Source of the DNA: Bolinopsis microptera
Taxonomy: Eukaryota > Ctenophora > Tentaculata > Lobata > Bolinopsidae
Direction: 5' to 3'
Assembly (NCBI RefSeq): GCF_026151205.1
Contig: NC_087074.1
Span: forward strand, 930,001 to 994,000
DNA length: 64,000 bases
Of this stretch, positions 1-10,750 are shown piece by piece (the stretch's first letter is position 1; every line of letters begins with the position of its first letter). The translations under genes and the position numbers were made by a program. The notes under the pieces are model-generated. The model was not told where the DNA came from. It searched no databases and saw only the letters and a program-made list of their open reading frames with translations.

Positions 1-385
1 TACCATACATTGGGATATACTCATATTGGGTACACAAGCTCTTAAGAACGTTCTAAACACTATCAACCCACTTCATTCATTAAAATTCAATAATTGTTTA
101 TTTAATTAGATGTTTCATTTGACCCTAAGAATTACTGCATTTCAAATTACCAGGGTCAAATGAAACAGGCCTCCTCAGTGTCAAATGACTTCCCGTACAG
201 GTTGAGAACTGTAGGGGAAGTAGGGGTCAAATGAAACGGGTACAAACTTTTGGATGCAACATCAATACCATACATTGGGATATACTCATATTGGGTACAC
301 AAGCTCTTAAGAACGTTCTAAACACTTCATTCATTAAAATTCAATAATTGTTTATTTAATTAGATGTTTCATTTGACCCTAAGGG
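1..385. repeat. Direct repeat pair carrying GTTTCATTTGACCC motifs
   Basis: Bases 1-131 recur at about 266-385 almost unchanged; the first copy has about 11 extra bases near position 61. Both copies end in GTTTCATTTGACCC. The same motif occurs in both orientations at about 151, 224, 388, 731 and 749, so the region was built from repeated copies of a transposon end. No gene is seen. Confidence 0.75.
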
Positions 386-778
386 GTACTGTTTCATTTG
401 ACCAAATCGTATATGGTGAGAGTTTTTCAATACAGCATGTTAATTGTATGTTCCTATGCTTAAATACCACTAGAATACTTAAATACGATCACTAATGTTG
501 AAGATTAAATCAAGAAACATTCGGTAAATGTAATTGGTTCAAGCACAGAGGCAACAAATGTTAAGCGCAACATTCTAGGGAAAGATGAAGTGGAGAGGAA
601 GTAGATTGTAACTCTATAATCAACTTTTCTCATATATTCTAGGAAAGTTATATGTAATAGGTAATTCAATAGAAGTCGATCCCTCCTGTTTTAAGCCTTG
701 ACAAGTTAATAGTTCTAGAGATATAGCCGTGTTTCATTTGACCCTGGTGTTTCATTTAACCCCAGCTTCCCCTACCAG
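209..778. mobile_element. Candidate non-autonomous TIR DNA element
   Basis: The left end (209-237) reads CTGTAGGGGAAGTAGGGGTC followed by AAATGAAAC. The reverse complement of the right end (749-778) reads CTGGTAGGGGAAGCTGGGGT followed by TAAATGAAAC. These are near-identical inverted termini about 570 bp apart with no coding capacity between them. No convincing target-site duplication is visible, so superfamily and exact borders are unassigned. The direct repeat at 266-385 overlaps the left part. Confidence 0.45.
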
Positions 779-2224
779 CTCAGTTTTATAAGCAGGGTGT
801 TTTTTGTATATTATATATATATACTTATACGTATAAATATAATCGAATTGTCGAAGTAAAATAAAATCTCACAAGTTTTAATTTCAGGTGGAAGTTTTTA
901 CATGTCTGTTCACTGATGAGGTGATAAATTATAAAATATTGTCCTCACAACTGGCCTATAAGTATAAGCAAAGCCTCACAAAATTCATAATGTGGCTGTG
1001 CTGTTTAGTGTTTATCAAGCAGCTATGTCCAGTCCGGATGAATCCGTAGTACTGAGATCAGTAAATAAGGATCTTTTCTCTGACTGTGATCTTTTTAGAG
1101 ACCATCTACTCCGGAGAACGGACGTCTGAATTTTCAGAAACCATTCTGCGCCTTTTTTTCTATTTAATACGTCATTTACCTTTTGTTTAATTATCATTGT
1201 TTTTGCTATCAATATCGTGCAATTATTTTTCTACATCTTACTATATATAAAGCGAGACGATATATATATATTTATTTATCCATGCCATTTTACTGACACC
1301 ACGGCATCAACTTTAACACGACTTTCCGCAAAGACCGTAAAAGATATACAACTGAAACTTTTTTGACTGGGTCAAATGCTTTAATGGCCTTCAAATCAGC
1401 ATGAAAAAATAAAAAATTGGCCAAGAAATAGGAGTTTTAGAGCCCAAAATTTGGACCCCCAAGTGGTGTCAAAAACGCGAATTAAATAGGTAATAATTAT
1501 TTTAGTCTCTTGAGTCTTGACACCACTTTAGGGTTAGACGGGTTCCGCTATAGTTAGTAGTTTGACTAACCTGTAACCAAGTGAAGTAAGGAAAGTGCAC
1601 TTATTAAAACACTCATTATATCCTCACGTTTTACTTCTACAAAATTAAACCATACAAGCCTATAATAACCTGTTTGTCGGTAAAACTTAACTGTAAACCA
1701 TTATACTTTTATAATTCATGTTCCCAGATGACTTAGGATAGAGTAGAGAGTTCAGTTTTACAATTAGCAACTTGTGTATCACGTGTGAAACAATTAAGGG
1801 TACAAAACAAGCCATTATGCTTCTTACTGTACTTATAATTGAGCTGTTTTAGATAATTGGTCAGTTATTGGATATTATCATATTATAGTGGAGTTTGAGA
1901 AGTTCTTGTAACTTTATCTATTAAGTTTTCAAATAGTGTTTTCAAAGGTGTTGCAGCTGAACATGATAGTTGAAAATTGAAATGGAAAGTATGAAAAATA
2001 AGGTATGATTGAACAGTTATTTATCTCAAACCGTTTAGTTTGAAAGCAATTTCAAAGTGAAATAAATAGATTCAATCCTAATCTCTCTCAAATCAAAATC
2101 ACTTTGCATTAGAACTGTTTAAGTGTTTAAAAACTAAACTGTTTTCAGTCGACAACTTTGAAGTAAATCAAAACTGCTTTAAAATAAAACTGTTCTGAAG
2201 TTCAAATATTTTGAAACTACTTTA
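779..2224. other. Gene-free AT-rich stretch
   Basis: I see no supported gene. The only open frame, 65 codons on the minus strand near 1015-1212, has no recognisable motif. Short TA-rich runs occur at about 813-830 and 1259-1275. Nothing else stands out. Confidence 0.5.
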
Positions 2225-2472
2225 CTCTGCACCGTGGGATTGGATTGTGGTTACGGTTATTATTCGATCTTCGGGATTATTTAGGGTTAGGTTGGGGATT
2301 TAGGTATGACTGTTTCTTACGGCTGCAAAACTGAAAAAATTCACGTGATAGCACGCTGGAGAGTGAATTAGTAAAAGCCGATGTACTTATTGACAATGAA
2401 TATCTACACTGGAGAGTGAATTAGCTAATTAGTAAAAGCCGATGTACTTATTGACAATGACTATCTGCACAT
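2225..2472. repeat. Dispersed repeat with a local tandem duplication
   Basis: Bases 2290-2390 (GGCTGCAAAA, CACGTGATA, GAATTAGTAA in order) resemble 21130-21200 and 17215-17262, so this is a member of a dispersed family. Within it about 55-60 bp is tandemly duplicated (2356-2408 and 2409-2470). The following 2473-2960 is AT-rich and shows no gene. Confidence 0.55.
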
Positions 2473-2960
2473 CCCTATAATGAGTACTGACAGATATCTC
2501 AATATTAGAATTCCTAAATATTCACAAAGAGTACAGACTAATTCCCATAAAACTATTTGCTCCTTCATAAAACTATTTGCCGATTTTAAAGAAAAATTGT
2601 AAAGAACGCATGTTGTTTGACTTTTCCCAAAATTGGTAAAGTTTATGAAATATTTCCTGCTTAAATTCTGTGTTTATTTATTAGGTTCTAAACTATTTCT
2701 TGGCGTTTAAGAGAATATGACAAAAGATTCAGTACTCAAATTTGGAATTCATCCGACCAGCTATAAGGACATAAGTATATGAGCGACAAGAGAAACGCCA
2801 TTGTTGGACGTGAGGAGAGTGATAACACATTCAAGCATATAAGCATAATGCATATAGTTTGTATACATTCAAATACCCATTTTGGTTATAATGCGGGAAA
2901 AAATCATTTTTAAAAAATGTTCAATTAATTTTCAAACAATTTTACATCACTCCTAAAAAA

Positions 2961-2976
2961 TAGGTAATCCCTGAGG
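2961..2976. repeat. Target-site duplication, left copy (16 bp)
   Basis: TAGGTAATCCCTGAGG here is identical to 5219-5234. The two copies flank the minus-strand LINE remnant, so they are read as its target-site duplication. Confidence 0.8.
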
Positions 2977-3229
2977 GGGGTTCTTCTTCTCTTCTTTGTA
3001 GGGGGCTCTGGTCAATATCACTAATAGTAAGATCGTGACCACTGTAAGATAGAGTATTGGAGCCCTGTGCTTACCCCGGTAAAATTAATAAATCAAGAAA
3101 AAAAATGTTTAGATTTTGTTTTCTTTGCATTTAGTAAATCGTTTAGTTGCTTGAATGAAGCCGATGATCCTTGGTAGTGAGAATTTGTCCACTATGTCTG
3201 TCACGCTAAGATAAAATAGGTCAAAGTAT

Positions 3230-3960
3230 CCTCCTCGTTGGTAAGACAATTTCGGGCAATCGGGCACTGGCCAATAAAGTGGTTCATTGTCTCCTCCTCC
3301 ATGAGACAGTGTGGACAAATTTTAGGGACCGTTGTCGGCTTATTAATGTGGTAGTTTAGTTCACAATGTCCAGTAGTGAATTGTGTTGCTGTTCTTGTGC
3401 TCTCTTTGCCAAGTTTCGGGATTGATCTGGCGAACTTATGTCTCCATACTCGTTTGAAGTGAGTGTTGACTGTTGGGCAACGTTCTCCATCTTTCCCTCA
3501 TTTTCCGATGACTTATACTCCGCAGCGCTCCCTTCCATAATACCTTTGGTATTGGTAGTTGCACATGAGCGGAGTCCAAGTTATCGGAGCCTTTTTTGGC
3601 AAGAGAGTCTGCCTTTTCGTTACCATCATAGCCTTTATGAGCTGGAATCCATCGTAGTATGACTTGATTGTCCGTTGCTAGTTGGTTCAGCTCACTTATT
3701 GCCATGCTGGTGCTTTTTGATTTGACTTTGATATTGCTCATTGCCATTATTGTCGCCTGGCTATCGCAGTTTATGATGATTTTTCTACTTTTGGTTCCAG
3801 ATTCCTGTAGTATTTTTGCCGCTGTGCCTACGGCAAATGTCTCGGCCTGAAGACGGTTGAGTTGGTTCCTAGGTGGTAGGACTCCTCGCGTGGAGGGGTG
3901 TCGTTATCGACAATGTACACTCTCATGCTCCAACTTGTTCATTCGTTTTGGAGCCATCTG
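3230..3960 (-). pseudogene. LINE RNase H domain and terminal Cys/His motif, frameshifted
   Basis: On the minus strand the frame holding NCDSQATIMAMSN, then VILRWIPAHKGYDGNEKADS, matches the RNase H active-site Asp region and the C-terminal WxPgHxGxxGNExAD signature (here with A in place of G before H). Further on, another frame reads CPHCLMEEETMNHFIGQCP, the CCHC-like motif that closes many LINE ORF2 proteins. The frame changes and stops between them mark a dead copy of the same element as the RT above. Confidence 0.75.
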
Positions 3961-4391
3961 TGTAGCATTGTATGGTGTTGGCGTCATTCTCAATTTCCTC
4001 GTACTCGGAGAGTCGTGGAATTTCTGTGGTAAAACCAATGTCAACATTCAGTGATGTAGTCTGTTGGTCTTGTCCTTCAGAATCGAGTTTGATGGCCTTT
4101 AGTAACTGTTCGTTGAGTTTTGTATGGGTGGTTACGTTAGGTTGCTCTTCTTGTTAACCATCGGCTCATATATCTAGTGGTTGTTGGATTTGAGTCTAAG
4201 AGCTCCTTTCGCTGCTTCCTCTTCTATCAACCAGGTCGATGGGGACGATTCCTGTTATGATGTCTAGAGCTGCTCCAGGAGTTGATGGTAACCCTCCTGT
4301 TATGAGAATATCCCTAGCCGCTGAACGCTGCTTAGGATTGTTAGGTTATGTTTTTTGGATACACCATTGAGCCAGATTGTCGCAGCGTATG

Positions 4392-5100
4392 TCAGGGAGG
4401 TCTGACTACAGCCGTATAAATCCATTTCATGGTCTTGGGGGTGAACCCCCATGTTGGTCTAATGGCTCTCCTGCATTGCATGAGTATGCCTTGCTTTTTA
4501 CATTGATTTTTGATGTGTTCATTCCACGTGAGTTTGCTATCGAGTGTTACTCCTAGAAACTTAGTTGAGTTACGCATACTTATTTCGGTTCCGTTCACTG
4601 TTAGAGGTTCTGAGAATTCCCATTTCCTCCTCCAGGTGAACATTACTGTATGTGTTTTAAGAGTACTTAGCTTCAGCCCGTTGTCGGTGCACCAGTTCAT
4701 GATGGCTCCAAGACTTTTCTGCGTCATCTCTCTGAGATGATCGGCATCGAAGCCCTGGTTTCCGCATTTTGCCGGTCCCTCTAACGTGGCTAGTAAAGCA
4801 AGATCGTCCGTGAACCCTTGCAGGTCACATGGTATCCTGTCTCTAGTGTACAACAGGAGACTGTCCACTACCAGGTTCCATGAGAATGGAGACAGGATCC
4901 CACCTTGCGGACACCCTTTTCTTATAACAATGGATTTCCTGCATCCGTTTAATTCCACGTTCGTGGTTCTATTGCGGAGTCCGAGTAGGGACATAATCCA
5001 TTTGTTGACTGAGGACGACTCACATTTCCGGTTCAGGGCCTTCTCTATACATTTGAATGCTACATTGTCGAAGTTACCTGGGGACCTCAGGCTATTATGT
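4392..5100 (-). pseudogene. LINE reverse transcriptase fragment
   Basis: One frame runs from about 5100 to 4392 on the minus strand, starting inside RT motif A (PGNFDNVAF). It continues through motif B (GCPQGGILSPFSWNLVVDSL) and motif C, where the usual YADD reads GFTDDLALLA, then the thumb (FLGVTLDSKLTWNEHI). Everything upstream of motif A is absent, and the frame breaks after a VVRPP motif typical of the post-RT junction. It is inactive as it stands. Confidence 0.85.
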
Positions 5101-5160
5101 TCATAAACATATATATAGAGATTCGACGGAATGACAGGCTGAGCGCGGCCCAGTAATGTC

Positions 5161-5210
5161 GAAGGGGGGGGGGGGGGGGGGGGGGGGGGGGCGGGGGGGG
5201 GGGGGGGGGT
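5161..5210. repeat. Poly-G tract
   Basis: About 47 G residues broken by one C, placed at the 5' border of the minus-strand LINE and just inside its right target duplication. The true length may be uncertain because such tracts are error-prone in assemblies. Confidence 0.8.
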
Positions 5211-5218
5211 TCACATAT

Positions 5219-5234
5219 TAGGTAATCCCTGAGG
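5219..5234. repeat. Target-site duplication, right copy (16 bp)
   Basis: Identical to 2961-2976 (TAGGTAATCCCTGAGG). It sits between the poly-G tract and the start of the next gene. Confidence 0.8.
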
Positions 5235-5293
5235 TACATTTATTTTGTCTATTGTATTTGCTGCCAAACTAACAATCAAACTCATGATCAGAC

Positions 5294-6580
5294 ATGTTAG
5301 TGACTGCCTTGACTTTGCTCGCCCTGTTCGCAGTTGGAGCTTGTGTTATTACCCCTGCACTGATGATATACTCACACCCTAATCAAGGAGGACAGGGCAG
5401 AACACTTATAAGACCATATACAAACCTTGCTAACATAGGTTTTAATGATGACACCGACAGCGTTTGGGCATATCGCGGAGATTGGGAGCTTTACACCCAC
5501 GCAGATTACGCCGGAACAAGGTTCTATGTGGAGGAAGGTCGGAAGTTAAACGTAAAACACATCAACGCTTATTCCTCAGCAAGACCTGCTAATTGCCGCT
5601 ACATCTCCGATCCTGCGACAGCTAGATTACGTGTTTCTAAAAGTTCCCATCTTCAGTATGGAACGACGGAGTACCTGTTGCCACAGGAAGATTTAGGAGC
5701 AGAAATGAGCAATAGGATAACTTCTATGGTTGCCGACAAAGGAGACTGGGAGATGTATGAGTTGAAAGGCTATGAAGGTGCCAGATCAGTGATAAAAGAA
5801 GGCGAAACTATCGACAACCTTTATGGATGGAGTAACAGGATCTCTTCTCTGAGACCTATCTGTGAGGCGTACAAAGGAAAGGAAAAGTGCACACTGTCCA
5901 GAATCGAAGTATTGGACAAGGAAGGAGATTTAGAGCCTAAGTACACTGGAACCGAAATCATCGGCTCTCAATCCAGTGGATCCTGTTACGGACCAGCCTC
6001 ACACGAGATCGCAATAACGCAGGTAAATTCTGTGGAAGAATCAGTAAGTCTCGAAATTTCTAGATCAGATGAAGTGAACTGGGACGTAACAGCATCTGCA
6101 GAAATATCCGTTGAAGTAGGATTCCTGGGAACTGGATCATCTTTCTCAGCGGGTATTTCCATAGGAATAGGTGGAGCTATTACTATGGGAACCTCTGAAA
6201 CAACAGTAACAACAATTAGCAACACGAAAGAACACGGACAGGTCACGGGATTTGAAGTGCCGGGTGCAGGGATCGTCTTCGGTATTGTGGACAGGTATGA
6301 GATTGGCCAGTCTGATATACCGGTGAAGATGCACATGACTTGTCCGAGCGGGGTTGACAAAACAGTGGACTCCACTATTGCCATGAAACAAGTTACCTTT
6401 GGAGCAGCTCACTTCTGGTCACTAACAGGGCAGTTTACTAAAAACGCGTGCAAAGCTAACAAGAGACTGCCAGAATGTGTTGAGAATGTAAGAAAGCGCT
6501 TCACCAACTATATTGGACAAAAAGAAGAGATCGAAAAAGCGTTTGAGAAATGTTTTTCTGACGGGAAGGGGTCTTTTTAA
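5294..6580 (+). CDS. Secreted beta/gamma-crystallin plus aerolysin-fold protein
   Basis: Intact 428-codon intronless ORF. The first ~18 residues are a signal peptide (hydrophobic LTLLALFAVGA core). Residues ~22-100 and ~108-192 are two beta/gamma-crystallin-type units: GDWELYTHADYAGTRF and GDWEMYELKGYEGARS are the repeated Greek-key strands. Residues ~205-385 match an aerolysin/ETX-MTX2-like beta pore-forming module with long Ser/Thr strands and a glycine-rich hairpin (SAGISIGIGGAITMG) in the place of the membrane-inserting stem. The C-terminal ~45 residues are Cys-containing and helical. The order resembles the EP37/EDSP and beta-gamma-CAT alpha-subunit group, whose members act at epithelia or in defence. 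Function here is inferred; it could be a toxin-like effector or an endogenous endolysosomal pore former. The ATG is the first in frame after the LINE's target duplication. Confidence 0.85.
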   Translation: MLVTALTLLALFAVGACVITPALMIYSHPNQGGQGRTLIRPYTNLANIGFNDDTDSVWAYRGDWELYTHADYAGTRFYVEEGRKLNVKHINAYSSARPANCRYISDPATARLRVSKSSHLQYGTTEYLLPQEDLGAEMSNRITSMVADKGDWEMYELKGYEGARSVIKEGETIDNLYGWSNRISSLRPICEAYKGKEKCTLSRIEVLDKEGDLEPKYTGTEIIGSQSSGSCYGPASHEIAITQVNSVEESVSLEISRSDEVNWDVTASAEISVEVGFLGTGSSFSAGISIGIGGAITMGTSETTVTTISNTKEHGQVTGFEVPGAGIVFGIVDRYEIGQSDIPVKMHMTCPSGVDKTVDSTIAMKQVTFGAAHFWSLTGQFTKNACKANKRLPECVENVRKRFTNYIGQKEEIEKAFEKCFSDGKGSF

Positions 6581-7193
6581 ACATGTGTGGTGTGTACGTA
6601 CTCCTAGTTCTATTGAGTATAATTGCAGTTTTTCAAATTAATTTATTGTCCTAAAAAGTGTTTAATTCGTCTTTAGCATTCACTGGCACCAAAATTAAAT
6701 CGTGGTTTGAAAATTGCATACATACCTGCCAATTTTACAACAATATAAAAAAGCTGGTAATCTTTTTTTGCTAATTGCAACACTACAAATCTATTACATT
6801 TATTGAGCTATGTAAGTTATCAATAGTAATACGTCCTGTCTATGACAAAGGCATGTAGCCGAAACGTCGACAAAAAATTATGTTTCAACACACTGAGTGG
6901 AGACTCTCACTTCGTCAACTACAATTCAAAATAAATATAAAAAAAGGTAAAAAATGGACACAATTTATTTCAGAACAAGAAATGCGGCCGCTTTTTTTGT
7001 GGATGGCCGCTCAATTTCCCGATCCGTGATGGCGTATTTTATCATATTCCATACAACCTGGGGACCCCAGTTTTTACTGTTTATAAGCATGCAGATATGG
7101 TGGAGTGACAGGCCGAGCGCCACCAAGTTAATATAATTCCAATTTCCATATTGAATTTGAAAATCGTGTATATTTCTATATAAACATACACTT
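6581..7193. other. 3' flank with a transposon-like tail
   Basis: No gene is seen. Bases about 6851-6915 (GTAGCCGAAACGTCGACAAA, then CACTGAGTGGAGACTCTC) look like the 3' tail of a retroelement. Bases 7101-7122 (GTGACAGGCCGAGCGCCACC) resemble 5132-5152 beside the other LINE, so this may be shared LINE-derived sequence. Confidence 0.4.
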
Positions 7194-8321
7194 ATGGTTT
7201 TCGAGTACAGAGAAAACACCAACAGAGACAAGAAGAGATGGGACTACACCAAGGAGCTGACTAATAGGGAGAGAGACCTCTACTTCAAAGAACTGATTGG
7301 CTACGTGCAGACCAGGGAAGGAGCCGGTATTGGATTCGGTGATCAGAGGAGGAAGAAGAACAAAAAGGAGCAACTGGTGGAGATAATTAAGTCTCTGAAA
7401 GAAGAGGAACTCCTTCAAACTCTGTACGATAAGAGAGTCCAAGGAAAGTTTCTAACCTGGGAGAACACCATGCAGCTAGACACTGGCTGGCAAAGCCTGC
7501 TGTATACCTTGAGCCCCGAGCTGACAAAGTTCCACCTAAATGCCATCCACGACGTTGCAAGTACACCTAGCAACCTCCAGCTTTGGAACTACAGCTCCAC
7601 GAACAACTGTCCCCTTTGTGGGCGTCAGCAGTGCAACCTAAAGCACATTCTAACGTGTTGCCCAGTGTCGCTTAAACAAGGAAGATATAATTGGAGACAT
7701 GATCAGGTGCTCAGGGTAATCGTGCAACCAATTGCAGAGAAGCTGAGGGAGATAAACAGTGCTACCCCAAAGACAGAAGTAAAGAGAGAGTGGAGGAAGT
7801 TCGTATCCGGAAAAGGAACCTACAGGAAACCCGAAGTACGGCTTACAGAAGAACCTCATCTTCTAGAGGAAGGTAACGACTGGAAACTAGTGTTTGATGA
7901 GGACGAAAGGACAAGACAATTCCCCCAACATATTGTCAACACAGCTCTCAGACCTGATGTGGTAATATACTCTAACACACTCAGGAAAGTCATCCTGATA
8001 GAGCTGACCTGTGGAAACGAGGAGAACTTTGAGGACCAGAGATCCCGGAAAGAGAAGAGATACGAAGAGCTAATGGTGGAGATCGAGACCGCAGGCTGGG
8101 AAGGATATCTCTTTACAGTAGAAGTTGGATGTCGTGGATTCTACCACCACACATTACCCCGAATTTTCAACTTCCTTAACATCACCCGGGCAAAGAAGAA
8201 GAGGGCACTTAACACAACAGCGGTGGTGTCCCTGAAAGGTTCCTACACTATCTGGCTTAGTCGCTACAACAAGACCTGGAGTGACAACTGGCAGCTGGCC
8301 GAAAGACCCTGCCCAGTTTAA
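7194..8321 (+). pseudogene. 3' part of a LINE with restriction-like endonuclease
   Basis: Open frame of 375 codons that begins inside the element; the ATG is only the first in frame. Residues ~85-130 resemble the post-RT thumb region (LTKFHLNAIHDVASTPSNLQ). A zinc motif follows (CPLCGRQQCNLKHILTCC, CCHC). Residues ~255-310 hold a PD-(D/E)XK-type restriction-like endonuclease core: RPDVVIYSN, then VILIELTCGNEENFEDQ with K and RY downstream. This arrangement is that of single-ORF, RLE-class non-LTR elements (R2/NeSL/HERO-like group). The RT is absent, so the copy is 5'-truncated. The GC-rich sequence after the stop (about 8325-8445) is probably its 3' UTR. Confidence 0.8.
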
Positions 8322-9890
8322 CCCTGATGAACAGCTGAACGTCGGGCCCTTAAAACGTCGTTGAAAGCTACATCTGGGGTCGTAAGTCCCAGACATCAGA
8401 AGAAGTCAGAGAGTGTAGAAGATTCTGCGTCTGAAAAGACTAGAGAATTGAGGTAAATATAGTTGGTTTGGTCTATGCAACCTGACACCCGACACAGATC
8501 TGTGCAAAATAGTATTAGTAACTCAGAATAATAATAGTATGCTATCAATTAGTGCCTAGTGGGATATGTACATGGTGAAATTAGTAATGTACTTGGTCCG
8601 TTCAGCGCCGCGCGCCAACAATTATTTAATTCAGATTATTGCGCAAAATAACTTTGCGCAGGTAGTCACGTGGGCGATAACAGTGCGCGAGCTGAGGGCA
8701 CGTATGTACGCACGCTCGCACGGTCTCAAAGCTACCATATACAAAAAACCTCGTTCGCTAACCCTTGTCCTTGACTCTTTTGTGCCTTCGGCACTTTGAG
8801 TCATGGATCGGGAAAAAATTTTGTACTTTAACATTAAAAGCAGTTGTACGCCGTACGGTACGTACTAATAAAAAACCTCGCACCGTACGTACTTTAAGTA
8901 GGGGGTGCACGTACGATAAAAATAAATAGGTGATAATCAATAATTATTTTGTTTCTCGGATTTACAAATTTTTGGTATCATGGTATAGTTCTAACGATGA
9001 TGAGATCAGAACACACAGCCATAATTCTGGGAAAACGTGCATTGTTAGAATATCGTGATTTTAAAACGGCCTAGTCGAATAAAAAAAAGTGTTACGAAAA
9101 AACGGCGTTATTTTGCTAAAATTTGGGCACAGCGTCGGGCTGTTTTCAAAAGCTTATGATAAATTGTATTAAATTTAAAATGATGCAATCATGAAAATTT
9201 TTGGAATCTATGTACAAATAACTTTTCCAAACGATAGCATAAACTTAAAGTATGATAAGTTTACAAATATCCGTGTATTTGATAAACGCAATAATATAGG
9301 ACAAGTCAGAAACACGCCTACTCCCACACATTTTGAAATATAACTCGAGCTAGCAACGGCGCAAAAAAACCAGAGTTTCAGTGAAATGGTGCCAACATGT
9401 CTGTGGAACGCGCAGTAGAGACATCGCACGTGAGAAATGTTTCAGTCAGTCTACCTTGTTTGGCGCGCTGTTTCGTTTCCGTTACAAATGTTGACCTTGT
9501 ACGCCATTTTGTCGATTTATACCTGATTTCGTAAATTTCGTCAATTCAACTTGTAGCAAAATTCCACAGAGAGCTTATAATTTCTTTCCAATGCAAAGAA
9601 AACATTGCTTTAAGGGCATGAAGTTATAAAATGGCTACTTTAATAGTTTAAACGGAAAATCAAGTCATTCTGTGATATGTAGCATCCTTTTTCTGTTTAA
9701 ATGGATGATGTAGACTCTAGAACATTGTGAAACTTTCCATTAGTAAAGCTCAAAGTATTTCCATTCTTATAAACTTTATTCTGAACTAATTGCATATATG
9801 TTGTGATCATGATTGAATGAGTGCATCAGGTGGACGATAGATTACAGAGACAAATGTATTCATTCTGTCTATAAAAACGTACAGCATACC
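8322..9890. other. LINE 3' UTR then gene-free sequence
   Basis: The first ~125 bases after the stop probably belong to the LINE. Beyond that I see no gene. There are several short GTACG palindromes (about 8847-8920) and poly-A/T runs. Open frames in the region are short and carry no motif. Confidence 0.45.
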
Positions 9891-10664
9891 TTATCGGACC
9901 TTATATTATTTGGACGGACATATAATATGAACGCTAGGAGGCATTCAAAACCATAAAAAATCCAAATTTTTTCCATCTTTTTTTTTGACGTTTTTTTAAA
10001 TTTTAGCAAATGATTTTTAAATCCATTTTTCATACAGTAGGCAAGAAAAGCAATCGTTAAGCAGTAAAAATGTTGAAATATGTGTACACGATCAGTGTCT
10101 AATAGTTTAATATCATATCATCTTCATCAAATGGGTTTTCGTGCATTAAATATTCCATGGTTAAAGCATCAATAATACTCTCTTTTTGGAAACCTTTTTT
10201 ATCAAACTACCTCGGTCCTGCATTTCAGTGTAAACTTTTACAAGCCATCTGGCGTGAAGTGGTTTTATCTTAGACAACGTTAGGTTAACCTTAACATTAC
10301 GTGGAGCTTTCCCAGCACTTATCTGTTTCATTACCTCCCCTGAGTAATATGAATTATACAACAACGTCGGACAATGTCCTTGGCAACACTTTTATAATAA
10401 CAACAAATTTTATAATAACTTGTTTTCATTGATTTAATGATATAGTTTAGTCTAATGATAGCTATTGAAATTGACTAAAATTAAAAAGTTGTCATATCAC
10501 ATATTCGGGACAAAAAGTTCGAAGTGGAAAAATTTTTGAAAAAAATTCAACGGACTTTAAATTCAACGGACTTTAAATTGGACGGACCTTAAATGAACGG
10601 ACTTTAAAATGAACGCTAGGGCCTCCAGCGTTCAATTAATGTCCGTCCAAATAAGGTCCGATAA
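9891..10664. mobile_element. Non-coding TIR element, CGGACxTTATTTG family
   Basis: The left end starts TTATCGGACCTTAT and continues ATTTGGACGGACAT, then GAACGCTAGGAGGC. The reverse complement of the right end (10613-10664) starts TTATCGGACCTTATTTGGAC, then GGACATTAATTGAACGCT. The arms differ mainly by a small ATT insertion on the left. The interior (~700 bp) is AT-rich and non-coding and ends with several copies of an ACGGACTTTAAAT motif (10548-10610). Related short palindromes occur at 17165-17213 and 18863-18917. Confidence 0.6.
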
Positions 10665-10750
10665 AGTATTGCAATACAAACACAAAATTTAAAAAATTGT
10701 GAAACTACATAATACTAATAGTACAACTGGTTATCTTCTCTTATAGAAAA

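Larger units (their letters stand above)
2977..5218 (-). mobile_element. 5'-truncated, decayed RNase-H-bearing LINE
   Basis: A non-LTR retrotransposon remnant lies between two perfect 16-bp direct repeats. Read on the minus strand it contains the RT from motif A onward (about 5100-4392), an RNase H segment (about 3960-3440) and a C-terminal Cys/His motif (about 3320-3230), then ends in a GAA-rich tail (about 3000-2985) beside the left target duplication. Several frameshifts and stops separate the pieces. RT plus RNase H points to the I/LOA/R1-like group; the exact clade is not decided. The 5' part (endonuclease, ORF1) is missing. Confidence 0.8.

Noticed and set aside
1015-1212. 65-codon minus-strand ORF
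   Set aside because: It has no motif, lies in AT-rich repeat-like sequence and is within chance length.
8325-8375. Possible hammerhead ribozyme (CTGATGA ... GAAA) after the RLE LINE
   Set aside because: The intervening sequence does not form a convincing stem II, and stems I and III are not evident.
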